From Gp6-AA40 sp035764385 (GTDB taxonomy: Bacteria; Acidobacteriota; Vicinamibacteria; Vicinamibacterales; UBA2999), in NCBI GenBank assembly GCA_035764385.1, contig DASTZI010000479.1:1-50554 (forward strand): 50,554 bases of DNA, written 5' to 3'. How positions within the stretch are numbered: the first letter of the stretch is position 1; each line of letters opens with the position of its first letter. The notes beneath the pieces are model-generated. The model ran no database searches. It worked only from the letters and a program-made list of their open reading frames with translations, and had not been told where the DNA came from. Positions 1-8,387 of this stretch are shown here, piece after piece. Position numbers and translations under genes: made by a program.

Positions 1-26
1 CGGACAACAGGCGCCACGGGCGAGGC

Positions 27-2000
27 TCAGGATTCCGTTTCGGCGAGGCCGTACTTCTCGATGCGGGAGTAGAGCTGGGCGCGCGTCAGGCCGAGGAGCT
101 TCGCGGCGCGAGTCTTGTTATGCCGTGCCTGAGTGAGCGCCTTGACGACGAGCGAACGCTCGATCGCGTCGAGGTTCACCCCGCCGGCGGGCAGCGGCGC
201 GCCGCTCGGCTCGACTGGGGCGGGTGTCTTCCGGGTGGCGTTCACAGGCAGGTGCTCGCTGCGGATGTAACCGCCGTCGGCAAGGATGACCGCGCGCTCG
301 ATCGCATTCCGAAGCTCGCGGACATTGCCCGGCCACGGATACGCGAGCAGATCCCGCTTCGCATCGCGCTCGAAACCCGCGGCAGGACGTCCTACGGTCT
401 CGCCGATCTCGCGAAGGAACGTATCGGCGAGCTCGAGAACGTCTTCGGCCCGATCCCGCAGCGGCGGCAGCTCGATCTCGAAGACACCGAGACGGTAATA
501 GAGGTCCTCGCGGAATTCGCCTCGTTGCATGGCGCCGTGGAGGTCCCGGTTCGTCGCGGAGATCACGCGGATGTCGGCGTGGTGGAGGCGCGTGCCGCCG
601 AGGCGCTGGAACTCGCGCTCCTCCAGCACGCGAAGCAGCTTCGCCTGGACCGTGGGTGCCATTTCACCAACTTCGTCGAGAAACAGCACGCCACCGTTTG
701 CCTGTTCGATGCGACCTGGTTTGGCCGACACCGCCCCGGTGAACGCGCCCCGCTCGTAGCCGAAGAGCTCGGATTCGAGCAGTTGATCCGGCAAGGCGGC
801 GCAATTGATGGCGATGAACGGGCCGCTGCTCCGCCGCGACGCGTGATGAATGAACCGCGCGATGACTTCCTTGCCCGTGCCGGATTCGCCGGTCAACAGC
901 ACCGTCGTTTCCGCCTGCGCGACGCGCGCGGCCTGCGCGAGCACATCCTGCCACTGGCGCGAGTGACCGACGACCCGCCGCTGGCCGGAACGCGCTTCGA
1001 GCTCGCGCGTCAGCGTCGCCACCTGCGCTTCGAGGCGTGCGGCGGTCTCTCGCGCCGCCGCGTCGCGCCGCTCCGCCTCCGCGAGATGCTGGTGGGAGAG
1101 CGCCAGGGCGAGATGGTCGGCGATGCGCCGCGCGAAATCCACGTCTTCTTCGGAAAAACGTCCCGGCTCGCGCGCGAGAAAGAACAGCGAGCCGAAGACG
1201 GAGCTGCCGAGCGGAATCGCCACCCGGAGGGCGGAGCGCGCGCCGACCATGCGAAGCAGCCGGCCTCGGATCGTTTCCGCCGCAACCTCGCTGTTGACGT
1301 CGTGGATGATGTACGCCTTGCGATCCAGCAACGTGCGCTCGACCGGTGTGAGCAGCGTCGGTCCCCAGAACGACTGATCGGGAATCTCGGCGCCCGCCAT
1401 CGCGTAGACCTGGAAGGATAGGCCGTCCTCCGCCCACGCTGTCAGCGCGAGGATGTCGTGCGGCAGCGCGGCGCGAACCGTGTCGGACAGTTGCGGAAAA
1501 ATGTGACGGATGTCGAGTGTTTCGGCGACCGTCTGCAGCAGGCGCACGAGCGCATCGATGCGTTCCCGTCGCCGGCGCTCGGTCGTGCGAACCGTATCGT
1601 GATAGAGCGCCAGCGTAATCAGGTCGCCGACGGCTTCGAGCAACTCCTGGTGCTCTTCGGTGAAGGCATCAGGCGCGCCCGATGTGAGCCATACCGCCCC
1701 CTTGACGCGCGCACCCTGTCTGATGGTGCAGATCAAGCGGGACCGTTCCACCCCGTCTGCCGCATCCTCCGCCGCTGAGGGTGCGTCGCCGATGAGATAA
1801 CCCGTGATGTCGATCTCCCCCGAGGCGTTGATGGCGTACAGCGTCACGGCATCAGCGCGATCGAGGCGCAACACACGTAGACGCTCGAACGGAATCGCCT
1901 CGCGCAGCAGCACCGCGACGCGCGAGAGCGTCACGTCGAGCGCAGACGCGTCGGTAACCAGGCGCGCCAGAGAGGCGAGGAGCGAGTGGGTGTGGATCAT
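27..2000 (-). CDS. GAF-GAF-AAA+ sigma-54-type transcriptional activator with Fis helix-turn-helix
   Basis: A 657-residue enhancer-binding protein predicted to use ATP hydrolysis to open sigma-54 promoters. Two GAF-like sensor regions lie at about residues 10-135 and 150-305, followed by a short charged coiled-coil-like linker. The AAA+ domain has Walker A GESGTGKE (about 371-378), an intact GAFTGA loop (about 418-423) that contacts sigma-54, and Walker B GGVLFLDE. The C-terminus holds a Fis-type helix-turn-helix (NKTRAAKLLGLTRAQLYSRI). The start is set at the ATG complementary to 1998-2000, because the longer frame runs into a 7-bp tandem repeat. There is no receiver domain, so the signal is probably a small ligand or redox cue bound by GAF; which one cannot be read. 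It diverges from the metallo-hydrolase gene across a repeat hairpin. Family assignment is firm, target genes unknown. Confidence 0.95.
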   Translation of the reverse strand: MIHTHSLLASLARLVTDASALDVTLSRVAVLLREAIPFERLRVLRLDRADAVTLYAINASGEIDITGYLIGDAPSAAEDAADGVERSRLICTIRQGARVKGAVWLTSGAPDAFTEEHQELLEAVGDLITLALYHDTVRTTERRRRERIDALVRLLQTVAETLDIRHIFPQLSDTVRAALPHDILALTAWAEDGLSFQVYAMAGAEIPDQSFWGPTLLTPVERTLLDRKAYIIHDVNSEVAAETIRGRLLRMVGARSALRVAIPLGSSVFGSLFFLAREPGRFSEEDVDFARRIADHLALALSHQHLAEAERRDAAARETAARLEAQVATLTRELEARSGQRRVVGHSRQWQDVLAQAARVAQAETTVLLTGESGTGKEVIARFIHHASRRSSGPFIAINCAALPDQLLESELFGYERGAFTGAVSAKPGRIEQANGGVLFLDEVGEMAPTVQAKLLRVLEEREFQRLGGTRLHHADIRVISATNRDLHGAMQRGEFREDLYYRLGVFEIELPPLRDRAEDVLELADTFLREIGETVGRPAAGFERDAKRDLLAYPWPGNVRELRNAIERAVILADGGYIRSEHLPVNATRKTPAPVEPSGAPLPAGGVNLDAIERSLVVKALTQARHNKTRAAKLLGLTRAQLYSRIEKYGLAETES

Positions 2001-2003
2001 GAC

Positions 2004-2093
2004 AAATCCCAAATCCCAAATCCCAAGTTCCAAATCCCAAGTGTCTTCACCCCGCGTTGGGATTTGGGTTTTGGGATTTGGGGTTTGGGATTT
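2004..2093. repeat. Facing heptamer arrays (AAATCCC / TTGGGAT)
   Basis: The gap between the divergent regulator and hydrolase genes is almost entirely 7-bp tandem repeat. Units of AAATCCC with one variant (AAGTTCC) fill 2004-2040. After a 16-bp spacer, units of TTGGGAT with variants (TTGGGTT, TTGGGGT) fill 2057-2093. The arrays are near-complementary, so this DNA or its RNA could fold into a hairpin of about 36 bp. The function is unknown. Confidence 0.9.
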
Positions 2094-2103
2094 TCGCGCT
2101 CAG

Positions 2104-2109
2104 TATAAT
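2104..2109 (+). promoter_or_regulatory. Consensus -10 box TATAAT for the metallo-hydrolase gene
   Basis: A perfect TATAAT lies 13 bp before the ATG at 2123, and it overlaps an earlier in-frame ATG at 2108. No convincing -35 box is visible, because the upstream DNA is heptamer repeat. If the box is used, transcription would begin near 2116 and the message would have a leader of only about six bases. Confidence 0.4.
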
Positions 2110-2122
2110 GCCTCGCCCTCGC

Positions 2123-3046
2123 ATGTCCGTCCTCGCGCCCGGCATTGCCTGGGTTGACCTTCAATTCCGCGGCAGTCCACACGTCATCGCGACTGCAATC
2201 CTCAGCGGCCCCGGCGGGGCGGCGCTCGTCGATCCCGGTCCCGCGTCATGTCTCGATTCACTCGAGCTCGGCTTGAATGGGATGGGAATTCGTTTCGAGG
2301 ACGTGACACACATACTGCTGACGCACGTCCATCTCGATCACGGCGGCAGTACTGGGACTCTCATACGGCGCTACCCGCGGCTGAAGGTCTTCGTGCACGA
2401 GCGCGGCGCGCCGCATCTGGTCGATCCCACCAGGCTCGTGCGAAGCGCGACGCGACTGTGGGGTGATCAGATGGACGCGTTATGGGGTGAGGTTGCGCCG
2501 GTGCCAGCGTCGAACATTGTGACGCTGGCGTCTTCGACCATGCCGCATCGCATCGAGGCCGCTGGGCGCACGTTGGACGTCCGCTACACGCCGGGGCATG
2601 CCTCTCATCACATCAGCTTCTTCGATCGGTTCAGCGGTGTGGCGTTGGTGGGCGACGTCGCGGGCGTCCGAGTGACTGGCAACTACGTCAGGCCTCCGAC
2701 GCCACCGCCGGATATCGACGTCGAGCTCTGGATCGAGAGCGCGGCTCATGTCGAGGCATGGGATCCAGACACGCTCTTCCTCACGCACTTCGGACCGTCC
2801 GGTCCCGTCAGGCCGCACATGTCCTCGTTTGTCGAAAACCTCCAGGTTGCCGCCGATTGGGTGCGCCGCTCACTGAGCGAACCGGGCAGCGACGATGAGA
2901 AGGCACGGCGCTATGCGGAATTCGTCGACCACGAATTGCAGCGGCATCTACGCGACACGGAAATCCTCCCGCACCGGGTCGGGGCGCCGTTTGAAGTCTC
3001 GTGGCTGGGGCTCGCGCGCTATTGGCGAACGAAGAAGGGTCTGTAA
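2123..3046 (+). CDS. MBL-fold metallo-hydrolase
   Basis: About 307 residues with the metallo-beta-lactamase fold. The metal-binding signature THVHLDHGG is present, with an upstream DPGP loop, a later TPGHASHH motif and a downstream LTHFGP segment that fit the remaining metal ligands. Such enzymes are usually dinuclear zinc hydrolases (lactonases, thioesterases, glyoxalase II-like); the substrate cannot be told from sequence. An ATG at 2108 is an alternative start, but it sits inside a TATAAT box, so the ATG at 2123 (MSVLAPG) is preferred. No signal peptide is seen, so it is probably cytoplasmic. It is convergent with the PilZ-like gene and separated from it by a GC-rich hairpin. Confidence 0.9.
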   Translation: MSVLAPGIAWVDLQFRGSPHVIATAILSGPGGAALVDPGPASCLDSLELGLNGMGIRFEDVTHILLTHVHLDHGGSTGTLIRRYPRLKVFVHERGAPHLVDPTRLVRSATRLWGDQMDALWGEVAPVPASNIVTLASSTMPHRIEAAGRTLDVRYTPGHASHHISFFDRFSGVALVGDVAGVRVTGNYVRPPTPPPDIDVELWIESAAHVEAWDPDTLFLTHFGPSGPVRPHMSSFVENLQVAADWVRRSLSEPGSDDEKARRYAEFVDHELQRHLRDTEILPHRVGAPFEVSWLGLARYWRTKKGL

Positions 3047-3059
3047 AAGGAAAGTGGAG

Positions 3060-3081
3060 GGCGGGCCCTTCTGGACCCGCC
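3060..3081. terminator. GC-rich hairpin between convergent genes
   Basis: Arms GGCGGGCCC and GGACCCGCC with a four-base loop give eight of nine pairs between the ends of the hydrolase gene and the PilZ-like gene. There is no T-tract on either side, so this is not a classical intrinsic terminator, but its place fits a two-way stop. It resembles the palindromes at 12377, 40463 and 40579. Confidence 0.45.
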
Positions 3082-3085
3082 AGAT

Positions 3086-3493
3086 CTAATTGGCGACGAC
3101 GGAGATCTTTGGCGACGTGGAACGCGCCGGTTCCACGAGCAGCCGCAGTGCGTACCCATGCGGCGTTCCGGTGGCGGCGCGGTACGCGCCGACACGATAG
3201 ACGGCCGAGAGGACCTTGCCGTTGCGCAGCGACGGAGGCAGCGAGTCGCATTCCCGCGCGCCGCGTTCGATCTGGAAGTGGACCAGCCGATACAGAGGAA
3301 TCGACGCCGGCACCTGGCACTCGACGAACGCATCGAGGTCGCTGACGTCGCACGTCATCACCGACACGAAGCGCAGCGTTCCAGACGAATCGCGCCACGT
3401 GAGACGGCCGGGCACGCGCACCTTTCGGCGCGCACCGATGCGCGGCTTGTTGTCGGTCGATGGTTTCAGCGATGCAGCGGCTGTGCGAATCAC
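3086..3493 (-). CDS. Small PilZ-like domain protein
   Basis: A 135-residue protein. Residues about 22-60 show an RRKVRVPGRL segment followed by a DVSDLDAFVEC segment, matching the general layout of PilZ domains (Arg-rich N-terminal c-di-GMP contact, then a D-x-S-x-x-G-like turn). The second motif is degenerate, lacking the usual glycine, so nucleotide binding is doubtful. The start is a GTG at 3491-3493 preceded by a GGGGGA stretch that could act as ribosome binding site. It lies downstream of, and in the same direction as, the TPR-AAA+ regulator, separated by about 190 bp containing a perfect palindrome. PilZ assignment is tentative; the gene itself looks real. Confidence 0.65.
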   Translation of the reverse strand: MIRTAAASLKPSTDNKPRIGARRKVRVPGRLTWRDSSGTLRFVSVMTCDVSDLDAFVECQVPASIPLYRLVHFQIERGARECDSLPPSLRNGKVLSAVYRVGAYRAATGTPHGYALRLLVEPARSTSPKISVVAN

Positions 3494-3643
3494 CTTGGTC
3501 CCCCTGGTTGTGAATGGATTTCACTCCGATGCATATCAATGCGCAGGCCTGTGTCGTTCGTGTCAGTCGCTCGGCCTGCACACGATGGAAATGCCTGAAA
3601 ACATTGACTCAACATCAATTCACGCAGTTGCCCTAGCGTGCAA

Positions 3644-3666
3644 GCGTGGATAGCCGCTATCCACGC
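3644..3666. promoter_or_regulatory. Perfect 10-bp inverted repeat, possible operator
   Basis: Arms GCGTGGATAG and CTATCCACGC with a three-base centre lie 18 bp beyond the end of the AAA+ regulator and about 150 bp upstream of the PilZ-like start. There is no T-run, so a terminator is less likely than a protein-binding site. The distance would suit an enhancer of the adjacent Fis-type activator, but no sigma-54 -24/-12 box was found nearby. Confidence 0.4.
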
Positions 3667-3683
3667 ACCTGTATACCTGGTTA

Positions 3684-6623
3684 CTAGGTATCCGCTGGTG
3701 CGTCATCAAGTCCTAAGCGGCGCATCTTGAGATAGAGGCCGCGTCGGGTCAGGCCCAGAACTCGCGCAGTCTCCGAGATGTTGCCGCTGGTCTTTTTCAG
3801 GGCGGTGCCGATCAGTTCGCGCTCAATTTCTTCAACAGCCGACGCTAGGTTGCGAACGGAAGCCACCCGCACGGCCTTTGGCGTCGCCGGCATGCCGCTC
3901 GTCGACGGCACCGCCGTCAGGTCAGGGGAGAGGTGTTCGGGTTCAATCGTGCCCCCAGGACGGCTCATGGCGACCGCGCGCTGCACCTCGTTGCGGAGCT
4001 GGCGCACGTTGCCGGGCCACCAGTAGCGGTCGAACAAGTCGAGCGTCCCCGAACTCAAATGCACGTCCGGCTTACCCAGGCGCTCGCACGCTTCCCGCAG
4101 GAAGAACGTGCTCAGGTGCGGAACCTCTTCGCGCCGGTCGCGGAGCGGCGGAACAAGAATCCGAATGACATTCAGGCGGTGATAGAGGTCCTCGCGGAAT
4201 TTTCCCTCCTGGACACGCTGCTCGAGATCCGCGTTGGTCGCTGCGAGCACCCGCACGTCCACGCCCTGGGGACGCGTGTCACCGACTGGCATCACCTCGC
4301 CCTGCTCGAGGAAGCGCAGCAGTTTCGGCTGGATATCGAGCGGCAGGTCTCCGATTTCGTCGAGGAAGAGCGTACCACCCGCTGCCGTACGAATGAGCCC
4401 CTGCTGGTCCGTGATCGCGCCGGTAAAGCTGCCACGCCGATGCCCGAACAGCTGGCTGTCCGCGAGGTCGCGCTGCGTCGTCGTGCAGTTGTAGGGGAGG
4501 AACATCGCGGAGTTTCGTGGGGAGCCGACGTGGATCGCGCGCGCGACGAGGTCTTTTCCGGTTCCGCTTTCGCCCGTTATCAGCACGGTCAGGTCGTGCC
4601 CTTGTAAGCGCTGGATCTGATCGGCCACTCGGCTCATGGCGGCGCTCGCGCAGATGAAGCCGGGCAGCAGCGGTTCGAGCGAGCGCGCGCCGTCCTGCTC
4701 GACGCGATAACCGCGCCGGTCTCTCGCGCCGCAGAGGTCGAATCCCTGTTTGGCCACCGCGGTGAACATCCGGAACCGCCGCGCCGCGGAGTCGGTCAAC
4801 CGCCCCGCTGCCACGACCGTGCAGAACCGCGGACCCTCATGGCTGCGGCCAAGAGGCTCGGTCAAAAGAAGCCCCTCACCGTACGCGCTATTTCCCTGCG
4901 CGGCGGCTCGGGCGAGTGCGCGCGCCACGCCGGGATCGCAGCCTGCAGTCGCGACGACCCGTACTTCGCCGCCAGACGTGACGACGAAGATGACCGCGGC
5001 ATCGGTTTGTGTGGCTTCGACGAGCGACGTTGCCGTTTCGCGCGCGAGGAGGTCCGACAGGACGGACGCATCGACGAGGCGCCTGATCACCGAATCGTCA
5101 GCATCGACCGCGGATGCAGCCGGTTGCCCCCCGGCAGCAGCAGCGATCAGCGTGCGCAGCCGCGCCACTTCTTCGAGATCGCGCTCGGCGCCAAGCGCAT
5201 GAAACGTCGTTGCGGCCTGCTCGAGATGACGTTGCGCGGCACCGGTGTGCGTCGCCGACGTGAGCCTCGCGAGCGCCAGTTGACTGAGAGCGGCCTGATA
5301 CCGCTCGCCAATCAGCTCAAAGACGTTCACGCTCTGGGCGAAATCGTGGTACGCATCCGACGATCGCCCCGAACGTTCGTGAACCGTGCCTCGAATACGC
5401 AGAAACTCGCCCCAGTTGGCCGGAGCGGTTCGCGGATCGAGGCGCCCTTCGCACGACTCGATGCGCGGTTCCGCGTCCGCGATCCGGTTGGAGGCGACCA
5501 GCGCTTCGCATGCCGCAAGGTCCGCCTGAATGGCCTCGCCCGGCGGCACGCCGGGGGTTCGTGCGAGGTCATCGGCCATCACGAGCGCCTCGTCGAATTT
5601 CCCTTGGCGGATCGCGAGCTTGACACCCAGCACTTTGAGCGACCATTCGTACCATCGCATGGTCTGCGTGCCGTAGGCGCCGTATGCCTCGCTGGCGTGA
5701 CGAAGGTACTCACCGGCCCGCTCGTAGGCGCCGCGCATCAGATGAATCTGCGCGAGCGTGTCGAAGACGGCACCCGTCGTCTCGTGAAACTGGACCGGGC
5801 TGCGGACTTCGAGCGTGCGCGTGAGAATCCGCTCCGCGCGTTCCAGATCGCCGAGTTGCACGAAGATCTGTCCCAAGGTTGCGAGTGCGACGGCCAAGCC
5901 GTGGCCCGAGCCGAGCGTCTCGTGCAACGCCACGCTGCGCTCGGCAAGCGCCAGCGCCTGTTCGTGCTGGTGGCGCATCAACGCGACGTTCGCTTGGTTG
6001 TGCACGATGCCCGCGAGTACGTCATCGGCCTGAATGGCCATCGCGAGGCGCTCACCTTGACGCAGCGCGGCGGCGGCTTCTTCGCTGCGCCCGGCCTGCG
6101 CGAGCAGAACCGCTGACAGCGAGTGCACGAGGGCGAGGTGGCGCCGATCGCCTGCTGCGTGCAGCGCGGAGGCAGCTTCGGTCAGATGCTCGCGAACAAT
6201 TCCCGAGTCGCCGACCTGCTTGTAACAGAGCGCGAGCTCGTAATGCGCAAGGCCGATCGCGCGCGAATCGTGCGCCAGCTCGGCATGCTTCAACGCGCGC
6301 GTGTGCAGGGCGATCGCGCGCGACTGCTCACCGCGCGCGTAGGTGATGCGCCCATGCAGCCGCCACAAGGCAGAGAGCAACGCATCACTGATTGGTTCGC
6401 GCAGCGTGTCGGGTGGACGGCCCAGGGTGGCCGCGGCCTGCGCCAGGTCGTCCTGGAGCAGCCATGCTTCGGCGAGCGCTGCGCGAACGGTGATTTCGTC
6501 CTCCCGCGTCAGGGAGCCGGGGCGCAGCATCGGCGCGAGGAGCTGGACCGCATCGGCGCCGCGCCCGCGTTCGAGCGTTGCCTGAGTCCGCGCAAGGACC
6601 CCATGAACGGCGACCGTTGCCAC
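3684..6623 (-). CDS. TPR-GAF-AAA+ Fis-type transcriptional activator
   Basis: A 979-residue regulator. The N-terminal half is a tetratricopeptide-like helical repeat array, then a GAF-like region, then an AAA+ domain with Walker A GESGTGKD and Walker B GGTLFLDE, and a C-terminal Fis helix-turn-helix (NISETARVLGLTRRGLYLKM). The sigma-54 contact loop reads GSFTGA instead of GAFTGA. That Ala-to-Ser change occurs in a minority of family members and may weaken or alter sigma-54 use. The start is the GTG at 6621-6623: the open frame continues upstream, but that part overlaps pgi and is not protein-like. A TATACT box lies just 7 bp before the GTG and no Shine-Dalgarno is present, so the message may be leaderless. 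It follows pgi by 53 bp on the same strand. Confidence 0.9.
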   Translation of the reverse strand: MATVAVHGVLARTQATLERGRGADAVQLLAPMLRPGSLTREDEITVRAALAEAWLLQDDLAQAAATLGRPPDTLREPISDALLSALWRLHGRITYARGEQSRAIALHTRALKHAELAHDSRAIGLAHYELALCYKQVGDSGIVREHLTEAASALHAAGDRRHLALVHSLSAVLLAQAGRSEEAAAALRQGERLAMAIQADDVLAGIVHNQANVALMRHQHEQALALAERSVALHETLGSGHGLAVALATLGQIFVQLGDLERAERILTRTLEVRSPVQFHETTGAVFDTLAQIHLMRGAYERAGEYLRHASEAYGAYGTQTMRWYEWSLKVLGVKLAIRQGKFDEALVMADDLARTPGVPPGEAIQADLAACEALVASNRIADAEPRIESCEGRLDPRTAPANWGEFLRIRGTVHERSGRSSDAYHDFAQSVNVFELIGERYQAALSQLALARLTSATHTGAAQRHLEQAATTFHALGAERDLEEVARLRTLIAAAAGGQPAASAVDADDSVIRRLVDASVLSDLLARETATSLVEATQTDAAVIFVVTSGGEVRVVATAGCDPGVARALARAAAQGNSAYGEGLLLTEPLGRSHEGPRFCTVVAAGRLTDSAARRFRMFTAVAKQGFDLCGARDRRGYRVEQDGARSLEPLLPGFICASAAMSRVADQIQRLQGHDLTVLITGESGTGKDLVARAIHVGSPRNSAMFLPYNCTTTQRDLADSQLFGHRRGSFTGAITDQQGLIRTAAGGTLFLDEIGDLPLDIQPKLLRFLEQGEVMPVGDTRPQGVDVRVLAATNADLEQRVQEGKFREDLYHRLNVIRILVPPLRDRREEVPHLSTFFLREACERLGKPDVHLSSGTLDLFDRYWWPGNVRQLRNEVQRAVAMSRPGGTIEPEHLSPDLTAVPSTSGMPATPKAVRVASVRNLASAVEEIERELIGTALKKTSGNISETARVLGLTRRGLYLKMRRLGLDDAPADT

Positions 6624-6630
6624 GGGGAGG

Positions 6631-6636
6631 AGTATA
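6631..6636 (-). promoter_or_regulatory. -10-like TATACT directly before the TPR-AAA+ gene
   Basis: On the minus strand TATACT ends 7 bp before the GTG start, which places the expected transcription start at or next to the start codon. No good -35 match is seen. Confidence 0.3.
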
Positions 6637-6676
6637 CAAAGTATGCAGCCCGGCAGCTTTGTAATTTTCGGGATCG

Positions 6677-8359
6677 TTACTGTGAAATTCCGAGCAAACT
6701 CGCCAATCGGCCGATCGAATCGGCGCTTCGATCTGGAAGATGAACGTGCGCCGCGCGACGATTTGCACGGTCCAGAGACTGCAAGTCGCCAAGCGCCTGG
6801 GCCATTTCGAGGACCCCGAATGAGTAGGGCGCGTCGGGCACTGGCAAATCGTTCTCTGCTGGGGCAGTAACGATCAGGAACACGCCGTTGTTGGCTCCGC
6901 CCTTGTGCAGCTGGCCGGTCGAGTGCAGATACCTCGGTCCATAGCCGAGCATCGTTGCGCAATGATGATTCAACGCGACCGCATTCCTGATCCGAATCAA
7001 CAATGAACCAAATCGTTCATCGTCGGGCGGCAGGTAGGCGAGCAGCGCGAAATAGTCGCGCGGTCTCAGCAGGGCCATGAACGTGTCGAGTCCCTTCGTA
7101 CTACCGGCCTTACGCACCGCGGTACTGAATGTGACGTCTATGCCGTCAGTGCGCAGGTCTGGAGCAGGGACTGGCAGCTGGCCGCGCGTCGCGTACGCAT
7201 CGAGCAGCGCGTTGGTCGCGTCCTTCGCCTGCTGCACATTGGGCTCGTCGAACGGATTGATCTCGAGGATTCGGCCGGCCGTCGCCGTGGCAATCTCCCA
7301 CCGGAAGAACTCGGCGCCGAGCGCCTCGATCGCAGGCATATCGATCGTCATCGTAGGAACGCGTGCGGACTTGAGGCCCCGCACGATGCCGTCGTCCACG
7401 CCGACTCCGGCGAGTCTGACGATGACAACCACGCGGTCGTCCGCCGCTGCGGCCTGCGGGGTCTCACCCGCAATCGGCACAATCCCTTTACCGTTCTTGC
7501 CGGTGCTCTCAGCGACCAGCTGCTCAATCCAGAGCGCAAGCGGTTCGAGGCGTGGCGGGAGCAGCAACGTGAGCTTGTCACGTCCTTCGCGCGCGGCGGC
7601 GCCCATGAGCGCGCCCAATGCCAGGCCCGGGTTGGTCCGCGCATCATTCGCGCGGCACGCTTCCGCCATGCGGCGCGCATTCTCCAGCAGCGGGTCCATC
7701 GGCGCGCCGATCAGCGCTGCGGGTACGAGACCGAACAGCGTCAGCGCGGAATAGCGGCCGCCTACGTCCGACGGATTCACGAACACGTCGAAGAAGCCAT
7801 CGTTCAGCGCGCGCTTGTGAAGCGGTGTCTGGTCGTCGGTGATCGCGACGAAGCGCGACGCCCAATCCTTCACACCTGCGGCTTCGACGCGCCGCCGCGC
7901 CGCCGCCGCCATCGAATTCGGTTCGATGGTGGTGCCGGACTTGCTCGCGATGATGAACAGGGACGTGTCAGCGCGGCTCAGCACCGTGCGGACGGCGGCA
8001 GGATCGGTCGAATCGAGCATGCTGAATCGCGGCGGCCCGTCATCTCGTCCAAAGAGGCGATGGAAAACCTCGGGTGCGAGGCTGGATCCACCCATGCCGA
8101 ACAGTGCGATGTCGGTGAATCGCTGCGCACGAACGCGCCGTACGAATGCCTGCAGGCGTGGCAGCTGCGACACGCCGGAGTCGGGTGCGTCGAGCCACCC
8201 GAGGCGGTTTGCGATCGCCTGCCGGACGCCGTAATCACTGCTCCAGAGGTCGGTGTGCCGCGCCCACAACTTCTCTGCGAAACGGTCGCGATTGAGTTGT
8301 GAAAAAACGGTGTCGAGCGCGGATGCCACCGCGCCTGATTCAATGGAGAAGTCGGTCAC
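6677..8359 (-). CDS. pgi: Glucose-6-phosphate isomerase (phosphoglucose isomerase)
   Basis: A 560-residue protein with two sugar-isomerase (SIS) lobes, converting glucose 6-phosphate and fructose 6-phosphate in glycolysis and gluconeogenesis. Visible signatures are GMGGSS, the phosphate loop SKSGTT, the GGRYSALT segment, the glutamate-containing EQLVAESTGKNGKG stretch, and the C-terminal LHKGGANNG with the active-site lysine region. It most resembles the isomerase half of transaldolase-isomerase fusions, but here it stands alone with its own N-terminus. The start is a GTG at 8357-8359. It diverges from the esterase gene with only 28 bp between the start codons, so the two promoters must overlap or reach into coding sequence. 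The AAA+ regulator follows it closely. Confidence 0.93.
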   Translation of the reverse strand: MTDFSIESGAVASALDTVFSQLNRDRFAEKLWARHTDLWSSDYGVRQAIANRLGWLDAPDSGVSQLPRLQAFVRRVRAQRFTDIALFGMGGSSLAPEVFHRLFGRDDGPPRFSMLDSTDPAAVRTVLSRADTSLFIIASKSGTTIEPNSMAAAARRRVEAAGVKDWASRFVAITDDQTPLHKRALNDGFFDVFVNPSDVGGRYSALTLFGLVPAALIGAPMDPLLENARRMAEACRANDARTNPGLALGALMGAAAREGRDKLTLLLPPRLEPLALWIEQLVAESTGKNGKGIVPIAGETPQAAAADDRVVVIVRLAGVGVDDGIVRGLKSARVPTMTIDMPAIEALGAEFFRWEIATATAGRILEINPFDEPNVQQAKDATNALLDAYATRGQLPVPAPDLRTDGIDVTFSTAVRKAGSTKGLDTFMALLRPRDYFALLAYLPPDDERFGSLLIRIRNAVALNHHCATMLGYGPRYLHSTGQLHKGGANNGVFLIVTAPAENDLPVPDAPYSFGVLEMAQALGDLQSLDRANRRAAHVHLPDRSADSIGRLASLLGISQ

Positions 8360-8387
8360 GCGATACGATACCTATAGCACACGCAAC

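Noticed and set aside
120..1421. 433-codon frame opposite the GAF activator, plus shorter ones
   Set aside because: Antisense shadows of a well-conserved gene in high-GC DNA; no recognisable protein features.
3494..3640. A sigma-54 promoter for the PilZ-like gene
   Set aside because: No GG-10 bp-GC pair of the required type was found in the upstream region on the minus strand.
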